Assembly (NCBI GenBank): GCA_041685045.1
Contig: JAWLGP010000018.1
Span: 1-64,000 of the forward strand
Length of the DNA: 64,000 nt
Source of the DNA: Thiohalomonas sp041685045
GTDB taxonomy: Bacteria; Pseudomonadota; Gammaproteobacteria; Thiohalomonadales; Thiohalomonadaceae
Direction: 5' to 3'
Shown: piece after piece, positions 43,196 through 51,874 of the stretch
How positions within the stretch are numbered: the stretch's first letter is position 1
Layout of the letters: each line of letters opens with the position of its first letter
Notes under the pieces: model-generated
What the model was told of the DNA's origin: nothing
What the model saw: the letters and a program-made list of their open reading frames with translations, nothing else
Database searches by the model: none
Position numbers and translations under genes: made by a program

Positions 43196-44650
43196 TCAAC
43201 CACTCACTGCGGCCTTGGGCCCGTGCTCGACTCGGCCCAGGTCGGCGCCCTGGCGGAGCAGCTCGCGCTGGACCTCGACCGCCGGTACCGTGCGGGGCGT
43301 GGCGGCGCGTTGCGCCGCCAAGGCGGCGCAGACCCCCGCAGCCTGCCCGGTGGCCATCGCCGCCGGCATCACGCGGTAGGAGGCATGCGCCTCGTGGCTG
43401 CCGGAGATGCAGCGGCCGGCGACCAGTATGCCCTCCACACCCTGCGGCAGCAGGCAGCGCAACGGGATGTCGTAGGCCTGGCCGGGCGGCACCCGCCGCA
43501 GCTCCGTACCGATGCCGCGCGGGTTGTGCACATCCACCGGATAGCTGTTGCGGGCGATCACATCATCGAAACGCCGCGCCTTGCACACGTCTTCGGCCGT
43601 CAACCGGTAGTCGCCGACGATGCGGCGGGTCTCGCGAACCCCAATCTGGGTGCCGCTCTGCACGCAGTAGGCGGCCTCAAACCCCGGCACGTAGCGGCGG
43701 AAGAAGGCGACCAGCTGCCGCAGCTGGCGCCGTCCCTCCCGTTCGGCATGGGTCAGGTCGAACACGTCGTTGCCGAGCAGGCGACGGCTGCCGGTCACAC
43801 GGGTGCTGTTGACGCTCACTTCGCGCGCATGCGGGGTCGCGAAGAACAGGATGTCTTCGCGCGGCAGCGACAGTTCGCCGGCGGCCACGGCGCGTTGGAC
43901 CAGGTCCCACAGGCCGTGCACACCCCGCCACTGCTTCGGGTGTGCCTTCAGGTAGTTCTTGAAGGCGACCCGCTCGAACTCCGCGATGCGGAACAGCAGT
44001 GACATCGGCTGAACCAGACCGTCGCTTTCGCGCCCCACCTCGAAAGCCGACCCCGCGGCGGCGGCGATGTCGCCGTCCCCCGTACAGTCGACCACCGTCG
44101 GCGCACGTACCAGCATGGGGCCGGACTTGGTCTCGAAGACCACCGCCCACCGGTCTTCCTCATTGATGACGCCGGAGGCGAAGGCGTGCAGCAGATAGTG
44201 CACGTTCGCCTCGTCCAGCAGTTCGAGTGCGGTGGATTTGAACACCTCCGGATCGAAGGGCGTGGTGAAACCCGTAGCCGGACACGGCGCGAGGGCGCCG
44301 CCGTGTTCGACCAGACGACTCAGGAAGTCGTGCAGCACCCCGGCGATCACCGGACTGCCGGGGCCATGATCGGTCGGCAGCAACAGGTCCGCGCCGAGCC
44401 GTTGGGGACCGGCGTGTTCGGTGAAGAACGACATCAACGGCATCACCAAGGCGGCGGTGGCGTTGCCGCCGAGAAAGCCGTAACGCTCCACCAGGATGGT
44501 GCGGGCGCCGGTGGTCGCGGCGCCAAGGGCGGCCCCGATGCCGGCCGGGCCGCCGCCGACCACCAGCACATCGGCCTCACCGGCCAGCGTGGCCGTTCGC
44601 GGCGGCAGGGTTTTCTGTTCGGTGTGGAGGGGGCGGGCAAGCGCGGGCAT
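43196..44650 (-). CDS. FAD-dependent oxidoreductase (PF12831 type)
   Basis: The 484-residue protein has a FAD-binding ADVLVVGGGPAGIGAALGAA motif near residue 27 and YGFLGGNATAALVMPLM. It has a VVDCTGDGDIAAAAG second FAD contact and a C-terminal GILVAGRCISGSHEAHASYR block. These are the marks of the FAD_oxidored family seen in many uncharacterised dehydrogenases. No signal peptide is visible. The substrate is unknown. It lies 76 bases downstream of the pyruvyl transferase gene and may be in the same transcript. Confidence 0.85.
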   Translation of the reverse strand: MPALARPLHTEQKTLPPRTATLAGEADVLVVGGGPAGIGAALGAATTGARTILVERYGFLGGNATAALVMPLMSFFTEHAGPQRLGADLLLPTDHGPGSPVIAGVLHDFLSRLVEHGGALAPCPATGFTTPFDPEVFKSTALELLDEANVHYLLHAFASGVINEEDRWAVVFETKSGPMLVRAPTVVDCTGDGDIAAAAGSAFEVGRESDGLVQPMSLLFRIAEFERVAFKNYLKAHPKQWRGVHGLWDLVQRAVAAGELSLPREDILFFATPHAREVSVNSTRVTGSRRLLGNDVFDLTHAEREGRRQLRQLVAFFRRYVPGFEAAYCVQSGTQIGVRETRRIVGDYRLTAEDVCKARRFDDVIARNSYPVDVHNPRGIGTELRRVPPGQAYDIPLRCLLPQGVEGILVAGRCISGSHEAHASYRVMPAAMATGQAAGVCAALAAQRAATPRTVPAVEVQRELLRQGADLGRVEHGPKAAVSG

Positions 44651-44726
44651 GGATCAGAATGCCGGGTAGCGGAATTGTCCCGTTTGTCGGGTCCGGTCCG
44701 TTTGACCACAGCCGGTGCGGCGTTGC

Positions 44727-45872
44727 TCAATTGGCCGCTATCGTCGGCAGCTCTTTGCCTTTCAGCAGCTGCACGAGCAGCCGGTTGGTCTGCCGTGCCT
44801 CTTCCTGCAACGCCGGCAGCTTGCGTTCGATCTGCCCCTGCAGCGAACGGCGCCGGTCCCAGGACTGGTCGATGTGGGCCAGCAGGCGACCGGCATTGAC
44901 CCGATGAATGGGCGGGCTCTTCATTCCCATCTGCTCCAGGAATCCGCCCACCTTGGCGGAGTAGGGCAGCGCCACGAACGGGACGTGGGCGAGGGCGGCG
45001 AAGATCAGAAAGTGCAGCCGCATGCCGACCGCGAAATCGAGGCGGCCGATCAGCGCCAGCAGTTGGCCGGGCGTGTAGTTGCCCTTCAGTACCTGCGCAT
45101 GCTGCGGACGCAGCATGCGCGCGATCACCGCGTGGCTGTGCTGCATGTCGAGAACGCCCCGCTCCATCGGCACGAACACCACCGAGGCGCCAAAGCGGTC
45201 CACCATGTAGTCGGCCGCATTCGCCAGTAGCGAATGATAGGCGTCCTGATCGATGTCCGGTGCCGCGCCGCCCGGTTCACGGACCGACATTCCGACCAGC
45301 GGACCCTCCGCCGGCAAGCCTTCCTGACGCAGAAGCTCCGCCGGCAACGGCTCCGGTTCCAGCAGCAACGCCGGGTCGGCCGTGATGTGGATATCGTGGC
45401 GTACCCCCGCGTCCTCCAGGATTCGTCTCGCGGCCCGCTCGCGCACCGTGATCACCGCCGTCGCCTCCATGCAGTCACGTACCTGCGCCTGCACCACCGC
45501 CTCCTTGAGCGGTCCGGCGCCGATGGCGTAGACGAACACCGGCACACCGAGCTCTTCGGCGATAAACGCCTCGCGCAGAAAGCGGCGCGCCTCGGCGTCG
45601 AACAGCAGACCGCCGCCGCCGACGATCAGCAGGTCAAGCCCTTGAATGATGGGGTTGATCTCGTTGCGGGAGAGTTCGCGCGCTTGCAGCGCCTGTTCGA
45701 CCGGGTGGCGCTGCCGGGTGTCGGCGGCATCGCGTGAGAACACCGTAATCTCGGTGGGCACCGACCGGCGCAGTTGCGCCACTATGCTCTGGAGGATCGC
45801 CTCATCACCCAGGTTCAGGCCGCCGTAGGAACCGACGATGCCGATGCGGTAAACCGGCTTCTCCTTCGCCAC
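44727..45872 (-). CDS. Polysaccharide pyruvyl transferase family protein (CsaB-like)
   Basis: GTG 45872, with GGGGAG upstream, gives 381 residues. The motifs IGIVGSYGGLNLGDEAILQS, LLIVGGGGLLFD and ADPALLLEPEPLP, and the C-terminal VGMRLHFLIFAALAHVPFVA, PYSAKVGGFLEQMG, are typical of PF04230 polysaccharide pyruvyl transferases. They add pyruvyl ketals to cell-wall or exopolysaccharide sugars. A longer frame to 45929 is less likely, as it lacks a ribosome site. Confidence 0.88.
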   Translation of the reverse strand: MAKEKPVYRIGIVGSYGGLNLGDEAILQSIVAQLRRSVPTEITVFSRDAADTRQRHPVEQALQARELSRNEINPIIQGLDLLIVGGGGLLFDAEARRFLREAFIAEELGVPVFVYAIGAGPLKEAVVQAQVRDCMEATAVITVRERAARRILEDAGVRHDIHITADPALLLEPEPLPAELLRQEGLPAEGPLVGMSVREPGGAAPDIDQDAYHSLLANAADYMVDRFGASVVFVPMERGVLDMQHSHAVIARMLRPQHAQVLKGNYTPGQLLALIGRLDFAVGMRLHFLIFAALAHVPFVALPYSAKVGGFLEQMGMKSPPIHRVNAGRLLAHIDQSWDRRRSLQGQIERKLPALQEEARQTNRLLVQLLKGKELPTIAAN

Positions 45873-46190
45873 GGAACACTCCCCGCCTGAACGTTGAGGC
45901 AAGGATAGCCCCGCCGAGCCTCCTCCCACAGCGACTCGCGAACCGCATCACTCGCGGTTGCTTCCAGGCCACCGGTGCGGCTCGCCCCCACCACACACGA
46001 CAAATCCGCAGGATGTGGTGAGCGGCACATCAGGCCATCGGTGCGGTTCGTTCCTCACCACACCCTACAACCTCCTCCGTAGGATGTGGTGAGCCTGCGA
46101 ACCGCATCGTTCGCGGCACATCAGGCCACGGTTATTGCCGCATTGGTTTTCACGCTGGCCATCTTGGGGAGATCAATACCGCAGGGTGGA
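45873..46190. repeat. Intergenic REP-like palindrome cluster
   Basis: About 45940-46130 has three degenerate copies of the GTAGGATGTGGTGAGC / GCTCACCACACCCTAC palindrome separated by GAACCGCATC and GGTGCGGTTCG half-sites. No gene is seen. It separates the pyruvyl transferase gene from the end of rlmKL. Confidence 0.8.
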
Positions 46191-48335
46191 TCAGCCGACG
46201 ACGGTGATCCGCCAGCAGTGGTGAATATCCGGCCGGCGCCGGAAATCCTCCGGGATGGTCGCGCGGGTGATCTCCTCCACCTTCACGGACGGATCAAGTG
46301 CCTCCGTGTCCAGGCGGAACTTGCGGAAGTTGTTGGAGAAGACCAGCACGCCGCCGGGGGTGAGCAGGGCCAGGGCATCCCGGATCAGGGCCGGGTGGTC
46401 GCGTTGGACGTCGAAGGTCGCTTCCATCCGCTTGGAGCTGGAGAAGGTCGGCGGATCGAGGAAGATCAGGTCGTATCGGCGGCGCCCCCGTTGCGCCTCC
46501 TGCTGCAGCCACTCGACGCAGTTGGCGCGGATCAGTTCGTGCGCCTTGCGATCGGCAAAACCGTTCAGCCGCAGGTTGCGGTCGGCCCAGTCGAGATAGG
46601 TGGAGGACATGTCCACCGAGGTGGTGTGCGCGGCGCCGCCCAGGGCTGCGTGTACGGTGGCCGCCCCGGTGTAGCAGAACAGATTCAGGAAGCGCTTGCC
46701 GGCGGCCTGCTGCTGCAACTGGCGCCGGATCAGGCGGTGGTCGAGAAACAGACCGGTGTCCAGATAATCGGTGAAGTTCACCAGCAGCCGGCAGTTCCAC
46801 TCACGTACCTCGTAAAAGCGCCCGGTCTCGGCCAGTTTGCCGTATTGCGCGCTACCCTTCTGCCGTTGCCGCACCTTCAGGAACAGCCGCTCCGGCGGCA
46901 GCTCCAGCACGTCGCGAATGGCGATGAGGGCCTGTTCCAGGCGTTCACCGGCCCGCAGCGGATCGACCGAGCGCGGCGGTGCGTACTCCTGCACGTGGAC
47001 CCAGAGCTGTGCGCCCTGATAGAGGTCGACGGCGACGGCGTAGTCCGGAATGTCCTGGTCGTAAAGGCGGTAGCAGTCCACCCCTTCCCGCCGTGCCCAG
47101 CGTGACAGGTGCCGCAGGTTCTTGCGCAGGCGGTTGGCGAAGGCCTGGCCGCCCTCGTCCAGTTCGGCGGTCGCACCCGCCTCGACGCCGGCTGCCGCCG
47201 GGTAGGCCAACAGTCGGCACTCGATGGGGCCGTTGAACAGTGTGGTCTGCCGCTGCGGCCGCAGACCGACCGCCGCCGCCAACTCCGGATTGCCGGTGAA
47301 CAGGGCGGCGTGCCAGCCGGGAAGGCGGGTACGCAGGAGCTCGCCGAACAGTGCGTAGGTCTGACGCAGGTCTTCACCGGCGCCGAGCCGTTCGCCGTAG
47401 GGCGGATTGCTGATCAGCAGCCCACTGGCGGCCTGCGGCAGCGTCATGTCCGCTGCCAGGGTGCGCCGGGCCAGGGTGATCGCCTCGTCCAGCCCCGCCG
47501 CCGTCACGTTCCGTGCCGCCGCCTCCAGTGCGCGCGGGTCACGGTCATAGCCGACGATCGGCGGCACCCGCTCCAGGCCCGCCGCCCGGCGCGCCCCGGC
47601 CTCCTCCAGCAAACCCTCCCACAGCGCCTTGTCGTGCCGCTTCCAGCCGAAAAAGCCGAAGTAGGGGCGCAGCAGGCCGGGGGCGATGTCCGCCGCCATC
47701 AGGCCCGCTTCGATGAGCAGCGTGCCGGAGCCGCACATCGGGTCGAGCAGGGTACCGCCCTGGGCCGCGATCGCCGGCCAGCCGGCGAAGGTGAGGATCG
47801 CGGCGGCGAGATTCTCCTTCAGCGGCGCCGCCGCCCCGCTCGTGCGATAGCCCCGCTGGTGCAGCGGGGTGCCGGCGAGGTCGAGGCTGATCCGGGCCTT
47901 GTCGCCGCGCAGATGGACGTTGATGCGCAGGTCGGGCCGCTCGGTATCGACGGAGGGGCGCTCGCCGAACTGTTCCCGCATTCGGTCCACCACGGCGTCC
48001 TTGACCTTGAGTGCCGCATAACGGGTGTGGCCGATGGCGGCGTCGCTGGCGGTGCAGTCCACGGCCAGGGTGCCGTCGGAGCGCAGGTGGCGCTCCCAGC
48101 GGATCTCCCGCACGCCGGCATAGAGCGTTTCGGGATCCGGGGCGGGCACGTCGGTCAGCGGCAGCAGGATACGGCTCGCCAGCCGCGACCAGAGGCAGGC
48201 TCGATAGGCCAGTGCCAGCTCGCCGCTGAAATTGACACCGAGCCCGGCGGTCTGGATGCGTTCGGCGCCGAGGCTACGCAGTTCTTCCGCAAGCAGCGGC
48301 GAAACCCCTTCCGGGGCGGTGGCAAAAAATTTCAT
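46191..48335 (-). CDS. rlmKL: Bifunctional 23S rRNA (G2069-N7 / G2445-N2) methyltransferase RlmKL
   Basis: The 714-residue protein has an N-terminal THUMP domain, the RlmL methyltransferase (LLDPMCGSGTLLIEAGLMAA and the catalytic NPPYGERLG), and a C-terminal RlmK domain (FLNLFCYTGAATVHAALGGA and LIFLDPPTFSSSKRM). The fusion is characteristic of Gammaproteobacteria. It modifies G2445 and G2069 in 23S rRNA. I use ATG 48335 (MKFFATAPEGVSPLLAEEL); a longer frame to 48509 reads through a repeat and is spurious. A GEMM riboswitch lies about 430 bases upstream on the same strand. Confidence 0.96.
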   Translation of the reverse strand: MKFFATAPEGVSPLLAEELRSLGAERIQTAGLGVNFSGELALAYRACLWSRLASRILLPLTDVPAPDPETLYAGVREIRWERHLRSDGTLAVDCTASDAAIGHTRYAALKVKDAVVDRMREQFGERPSVDTERPDLRINVHLRGDKARISLDLAGTPLHQRGYRTSGAAAPLKENLAAAILTFAGWPAIAAQGGTLLDPMCGSGTLLIEAGLMAADIAPGLLRPYFGFFGWKRHDKALWEGLLEEAGARRAAGLERVPPIVGYDRDPRALEAAARNVTAAGLDEAITLARRTLAADMTLPQAASGLLISNPPYGERLGAGEDLRQTYALFGELLRTRLPGWHAALFTGNPELAAAVGLRPQRQTTLFNGPIECRLLAYPAAAGVEAGATAELDEGGQAFANRLRKNLRHLSRWARREGVDCYRLYDQDIPDYAVAVDLYQGAQLWVHVQEYAPPRSVDPLRAGERLEQALIAIRDVLELPPERLFLKVRQRQKGSAQYGKLAETGRFYEVREWNCRLLVNFTDYLDTGLFLDHRLIRRQLQQQAAGKRFLNLFCYTGAATVHAALGGAAHTTSVDMSSTYLDWADRNLRLNGFADRKAHELIRANCVEWLQQEAQRGRRRYDLIFLDPPTFSSSKRMEATFDVQRDHPALIRDALALLTPGGVLVFSNNFRKFRLDTEALDPSVKVEEITRATIPEDFRRRPDIHHCWRITVVG

Positions 48336-48420
48336 GGAACGATTCGGGCGCGGGGGATCGGGTGCGCATTGTCGGCGATGTGGGCAAGGAGTTGAAGCTG
48401 TCGAGCGCAGGGCGGCATTT

Positions 48421-48655
48421 TGAGGGCGGCATTCAACAGGATTAACAGGATTTTTCAGGATTGACAGGAAAAAGGCTATTGGCAGGGGCACCTTGAGGGC
48501 GGCATTCAACAGGATGAACAGGATTTTTCAGGATTAACAGGAAAAAGGCTATTGGTGCACGTGGCTATTCCCCCTCCTGTGAATCCTGAAGAATCCGTCA
48601 ATCCCGTTCTATCGGGGGGATGACAGCGCCGCGAACGACGCGGTTCGCAAGGCTC
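48421..48655. repeat. Two CAGGATTAACAGGAT units (72 bp period) and a long tail
   Basis: GAGGGCGGCATTCAACAGGA starts at 48422 and again at 48494. Each copy continues through AACAGGATTTTTCAGGATT and AACAGGAAAAAGGCTATTGG. The second copy runs on to GATGACAGCGCCGCGAACGA (about 48618-48637). That tail also ends the copy at 48955-49085, so the two long copies form direct repeats around the riboswitch region. Confidence 0.9.
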
Positions 48656-48659
48656 ACCG

Positions 48660-48765
48660 CCTCCTGATGGAGAGTGTGTTTCGTTTCAGGCCCCGGCGTA
48701 GGGTGGGATACGCGCAGCGCATTTACCATCTACGGCTCTGATGCAGGAAGGGCGGGGGAGAAAAG
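48660..48765. repeat. Unassigned stretch with degenerate REP element behind the riboswitch
   Basis: Between the left direct repeat and the riboswitch there is GTAGGGTGGGATACGCGCAG followed by CGCATTTACCATC (about 48701-48732), a REP family commonly seen between genes. I see no start codon with ribosome site leading into a real reading frame, so the riboswitch has no gene directly downstream. Confidence 0.6.
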
Positions 48766-48860
48766 AGAAGACCCGGCAGCTCCGCGATCATAGATTCCGA
48801 AGAACCCTTAGACCGGTAGCTTTGCGCCCCTGTCTTTCGACAGGTTTGCCTTTATCGGGC
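48766..48860 (-). promoter_or_regulatory. GEMM-I (cyclic-di-GMP class I) riboswitch
   Basis: On the minus strand GATAAAGGCAAACC (48856-48843) is followed by the hairpin CCTGTCGAAAGACAGG with the GAAA tetraloop. GGGGCGCAAAGCTACCGGTC (48830-48811), TAAGG, a TTCTTCGGAAT hairpin and TATGATCGCGGAGCTGCCGG with GTC (48792-48770) come next. Order and sequence match the GEMM-I aptamer: GCAAACC ... GAAA loop ... GCAAAGC tetraloop receptor, then GGAGCTGCCGGGT closing helix. It should sense cyclic di-GMP. The next minus-strand gene, rlmKL, begins only 430 bases on. Confidence 0.85.
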
Positions 48861-48954
48861 CTACCTCATTTCTAGGCGAGGGCAGGGGGCCTGTCAAAGA
48901 AATTTCACGAAGAATTTTCTCGGCGCGTGTGGAGCGGGGGTGGTTCTTTTTGAC

Positions 48955-49085
48955 GACGGAATTCAACAGGATTAACAGGATTTTTCAGGATTAACAGGAA
49001 AAAGGCTATTGGTGCACGTGGTTTCCTGAAAAATCCTGTCAATCCTGTTCTATTCAAAGGGGATGACAGCGCCGCGAACGATGCG
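48955..49085. repeat. Second long copy of the CAGGATTAACAGGAT repeat
   Basis: ATTCAACAGGATTAACAGGA (from 48961) through GGCTATTGGTGCACGTGG to GATGACAGCGCCGCGAACGA (about 49062-49081). It matches 48499-48637 except in a central segment. It ends eight bases before the stop codon of the aminotransferase gene, so the repeat lies just past the end of the NRPS-like operon. Confidence 0.9.
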
Positions 49086-49092
49086 GGTGATC

Positions 49093-50376
49093 TCAGGCCA
49101 GCCGGCGGATGGCCGCTACCGCCCGCATGACTTCCTCGGGGTTGTTGATGAGGCCCGGCGTCAGCCGCGCCGAGGGATTGTTGTAGGGGGTCACGCTGGC
49201 GATGATCCCCATCGCCTTCAAGCGCGCCACCACGGTATCGGGGGCGAGCCCGTCGACGTCGAAGCAGGTAATGCCGGACGAAAGCTCGGGGGCAAGGGGC
49301 GTATGCAGGCGGACGCGGGGCAGGGCGCTCAACTCCGTTCGCAGCAGCCGGTTCAGCATCCGAATCCGCGCCGTCACCCGACCCTTGCCGATGGCGTCGT
49401 GAAAGGCGAAGGCCTGCGGCAACGCCCACACATGCTCGAAGGACTTGAAGCCGCCGGGGGTGAGGCGCCCGCCGAAACTGCCATCGGCGGTGAAGGTAGG
49501 GATGGTCTCATCCAGCTGGCGTTGCGAACGGGGGGCTCCCCACAGGAGCCCGGTGCCGCGCGGACCGAACAGCCACTTGTGGGTGCCGGCCATGAAGAAG
49601 TCGCAACCCAGATCGGGCAGGGTGAAGTCTTCGACCCCGAGCCCGTGCACGCCGTCGACACAGACCAGTACCCGGTTCTCGGGCTCCCGCTCGCGATTGA
49701 TGGCGGCGACCTGTGCGGTCAGCCGGGCTACCGGAAATTTCAGGCCGCTCCTGGAGTGTACCCAGGTGAGGGCGATCACCCGTGTACGCCCGGTCACGGC
49801 GCCCATGACCCGGTCGACCAGCGTCTTCGCGTCGACGGTGGCGGGGTCCACGTTGAGGCCCACCCGGACCAGGCGGGCACCACCGCGCGCGCTCTTCAGG
49901 GCCAGGGCGCGACGGGTGGCGTAGTAGTCGTGGTCAGTGGTCACCATCTCCTGGCCACGCCTGACCCGCAGACCGTTGTAGACCAGCCCGATCCCCTCGG
50001 TCGTGCTGCGGGTGAGGGCCACTTCTTCACGGGTGACGCCCAGGTAGGCGGCGGCGACCCGCCTGGCGCGAAACTCCAGGTTCCAGCGGTTCTCATCCGC
50101 ATAAAGCGCCGGGTTGGCGTCGAGGGCGCGGCGGAACTGGTCGATGGCCGCGTTCACGCGGTGGGGATGGGAGGCGAGCAGCAGGCAGGCCATGTGGAGG
50201 TAATCGGGCGCGAGGTCGAACTGTGCCCGGACCTGGTCCCAGTCGGTCAGTGTCGGTTCGGGATCGGGGGCCGCACGGAGTTCTCGCGTGCAGCCGGCCA
50301 GCGACGCACCCGCGAGGAACGCGGACGTGGCCCGCAGGAATTCACGACGTGTGGCCGATGGCGGGTGCGCGGACAT
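49093..50376 (-). CDS. Tat-exported class V aminotransferase-like PLP enzyme
   Basis: The 427-residue precursor has a twin-arginine motif with a lipobox: RREFLRA (R10, R11) then LAGC (C29), so it may be an exported lipoprotein. The enzyme part has VCVDGVHGLGVEDFTLPDLG (D241/H244 pair) and AGTHKWLFGPRGTG with the PLP lysine K267. It resembles isopenicillin-N epimerase or cysteine desulfurase-like enzymes. An exported PLP enzyme at the end of a biosynthetic operon is unusual. ATG 50376 overlaps the TGA of the GNAT-like gene by one base. Confidence 0.85.
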   Translation of the reverse strand: MSAHPPSATRREFLRATSAFLAGASLAGCTRELRAAPDPEPTLTDWDQVRAQFDLAPDYLHMACLLLASHPHRVNAAIDQFRRALDANPALYADENRWNLEFRARRVAAAYLGVTREEVALTRSTTEGIGLVYNGLRVRRGQEMVTTDHDYYATRRALALKSARGGARLVRVGLNVDPATVDAKTLVDRVMGAVTGRTRVIALTWVHSRSGLKFPVARLTAQVAAINREREPENRVLVCVDGVHGLGVEDFTLPDLGCDFFMAGTHKWLFGPRGTGLLWGAPRSQRQLDETIPTFTADGSFGGRLTPGGFKSFEHVWALPQAFAFHDAIGKGRVTARIRMLNRLLRTELSALPRVRLHTPLAPELSSGITCFDVDGLAPDTVVARLKAMGIIASVTPYNNPSARLTPGLINNPEEVMRAVAAIRRLA

Positions 50377-51551
50377 CACGCTGACGCGACCGCCGGGCGT
50401 CCATCGAACCGCTCGAAGGAGAAGCCGGTCCACCACTCGCCGTCGGCACGCGTGAGGCACGCCTGGCCGGTGTGGAGTGCGTGCGACACGTCGAGGTGGC
50501 GGGAGTGCGCCAGGGAGAGGGTCGGCGCCCGATAGTGGATCCAGCCGCCTGCCCTGCAGATGGGGTCGGCCAGCCCGCTGTCCAGGCGGCCCTGCACGGC
50601 GACGGCACCGTGGCGGTCGGCATCGGCCAGCAAGCAGGCCAGGACCTGTTCCGCATGCCGTTCCGCGGCCACGAGTTGCACTACGTGGGCGATTCGGCGC
50701 CGCGACAGGTAGTACAGGTACCAGCCGCGCGGGGCGCCTTCCCCTGTCCGCACCAGATGGCCCATCAGGGCGCCGCGCGACCTGACCTTGGCCATCTCCT
50801 CCAGCAGCCAGGCGAGGTGGGGAGCATCGTAGTCCGGCCGCAGCCGCCGCCCGCTCGACAGGGCCGGCCAGGCCGCGGCCATCGCCTCTGCATCGAGGAC
50901 TTCCTCGCGCAACCCCGCGGGGACCGGCTGCGCCCGCAGTCTGTGGTGCAGCAGACCGCGAAACGCGGCGTCGGCCAGGCGCAACAGCGGCCTTCCGAAC
51001 CGCACGGTGTGGTCGAGTGCCGGCCGCCGCTTCGCCAGCCACTCGCCGGCGAAGCCGAGCGGTCGCAGCGGCCGGGTCCAGCCGAGGCTGGGCGCCAGCG
51101 CGGTCTGACCGCCCAGGTGCTCCCAGAGCCGGCGTGCCTCGTCGGTGGCGCCGTCGGTGATCGAGAGGTCTTGTGGACCCTGCAGGAACTGCCGCAGAAG
51201 GAATACGCCCGCGGGTCCGCGGGCCTCGGGCAACATCATATGCGGGCCGCTGCAGGCCATTCGCAGGGGGTGGCCGTCGAAGCGGATCCGACGCACCTGG
51301 ACGCCCAGAAACCCGGTGAGGCGGCCGGTACTGTCTTCGTAGACCAGCGACGGGATCTCCGGGTCGTGACCTGGCGCGGCAAGAAAAAAGCGGCGAAAGC
51401 AGTCGACCAGGCCCGCCGACGGCTCGCTGCGGCCCGAACGCATCACCCGTTCGCAGATCCCCGCGACCGCTGCCAGGTCTGCGGGGGCCAAGGGCCGAAT
51501 GGCCTGCCTGCGAACGGCGCGGGGTTGTCCGCTCTCAAGGGACGCCGGCAT
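50376..51551 (-). CDS. GNAT-like N-acyltransferase
   Basis: The 391-residue protein has an N-terminal GNAT-type segment (IRPLAPADLAAVAGICERVM, then GRLTGFLGVQVRR), and its C-terminal half repeats an acetyltransferase-like pattern (ALMGHLVRTGEGAPRGWYLY and LLADADRHGAVAVQGRLD). Such proteins attach acyl groups, sometimes from carrier proteins. The substrate is unknown. The start overlaps the carrier-protein gene by 17 bases, and the end overlaps the aminotransferase gene by one base. Confidence 0.7.
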   Translation of the reverse strand: MPASLESGQPRAVRRQAIRPLAPADLAAVAGICERVMRSGRSEPSAGLVDCFRRFFLAAPGHDPEIPSLVYEDSTGRLTGFLGVQVRRIRFDGHPLRMACSGPHMMLPEARGPAGVFLLRQFLQGPQDLSITDGATDEARRLWEHLGGQTALAPSLGWTRPLRPLGFAGEWLAKRRPALDHTVRFGRPLLRLADAAFRGLLHHRLRAQPVPAGLREEVLDAEAMAAAWPALSSGRRLRPDYDAPHLAWLLEEMAKVRSRGALMGHLVRTGEGAPRGWYLYYLSRRRIAHVVQLVAAERHAEQVLACLLADADRHGAVAVQGRLDSGLADPICRAGGWIHYRAPTLSLAHSRHLDVSHALHTGQACLTRADGEWWTGFSFERFDGRPAVASA

Positions 51552-51807
51552 CGACGCTCCTTCTTAGGCTTTCTGCATAGCGGGCGATTTGGCGCACGCT
51601 GCTCAAGTCGCTCAACTCCAGATCCGGGTCGTCGAGCGAGACGTTGATCCTCAACTCGCTTTCCATCATCACCAGCAGATTGACGAACGCAAACGAGTCC
51701 ATCATGCCGCTCTCCAGCAGGTCGGTATCGGGTGTCGGCACATCGATGTGCAGTTGCTCCGAAAACAGGCGGGTGATCACGGGTATGAGACCGCCGGCAT
51801 TATCCAT
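51535..51807 (-). CDS. Free-standing acyl/peptidyl carrier protein
   Basis: The 90-residue acidic helical protein has the phosphopantetheine site DSFAFV (S38), flanked by LLESGMM and NLLVMMES as in ACP/PCP domains. It would carry the amino acid or acyl group activated by the adenylation enzyme at 51875. It is 67 bases downstream of that gene. No phosphopantetheinyl transferase gene is nearby, so a housekeeping one would be needed. Confidence 0.9.
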   Translation of the reverse strand: MDNAGGLIPVITRLFSEQLHIDVPTPDTDLLESGMMDSFAFVNLLVMMESELRINVSLDDPDLELSDLSSVRQIARYAESLRRSVDAGVP

Positions 51808-51874
51808 ATGGGCTCTCCAGCGCGCTTGTTGAGGTGTACAAGGCTCCGATCGACCGAACCGCGGCGGTCGGACG

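Noticed and set aside
48336..48509. N-terminal extension of RlmKL
   Set aside because: The added codons translate the CAGGATTAACAGGAT repeat (for example ILKNPVNPVE), and MKFFATAPEG is the standard start of the family.
48905..49429. Minus-strand frame of 174 codons at the end of the aminotransferase gene
   Set aside because: It overlaps the aminotransferase in another frame and then translates the repeat; no independent support.
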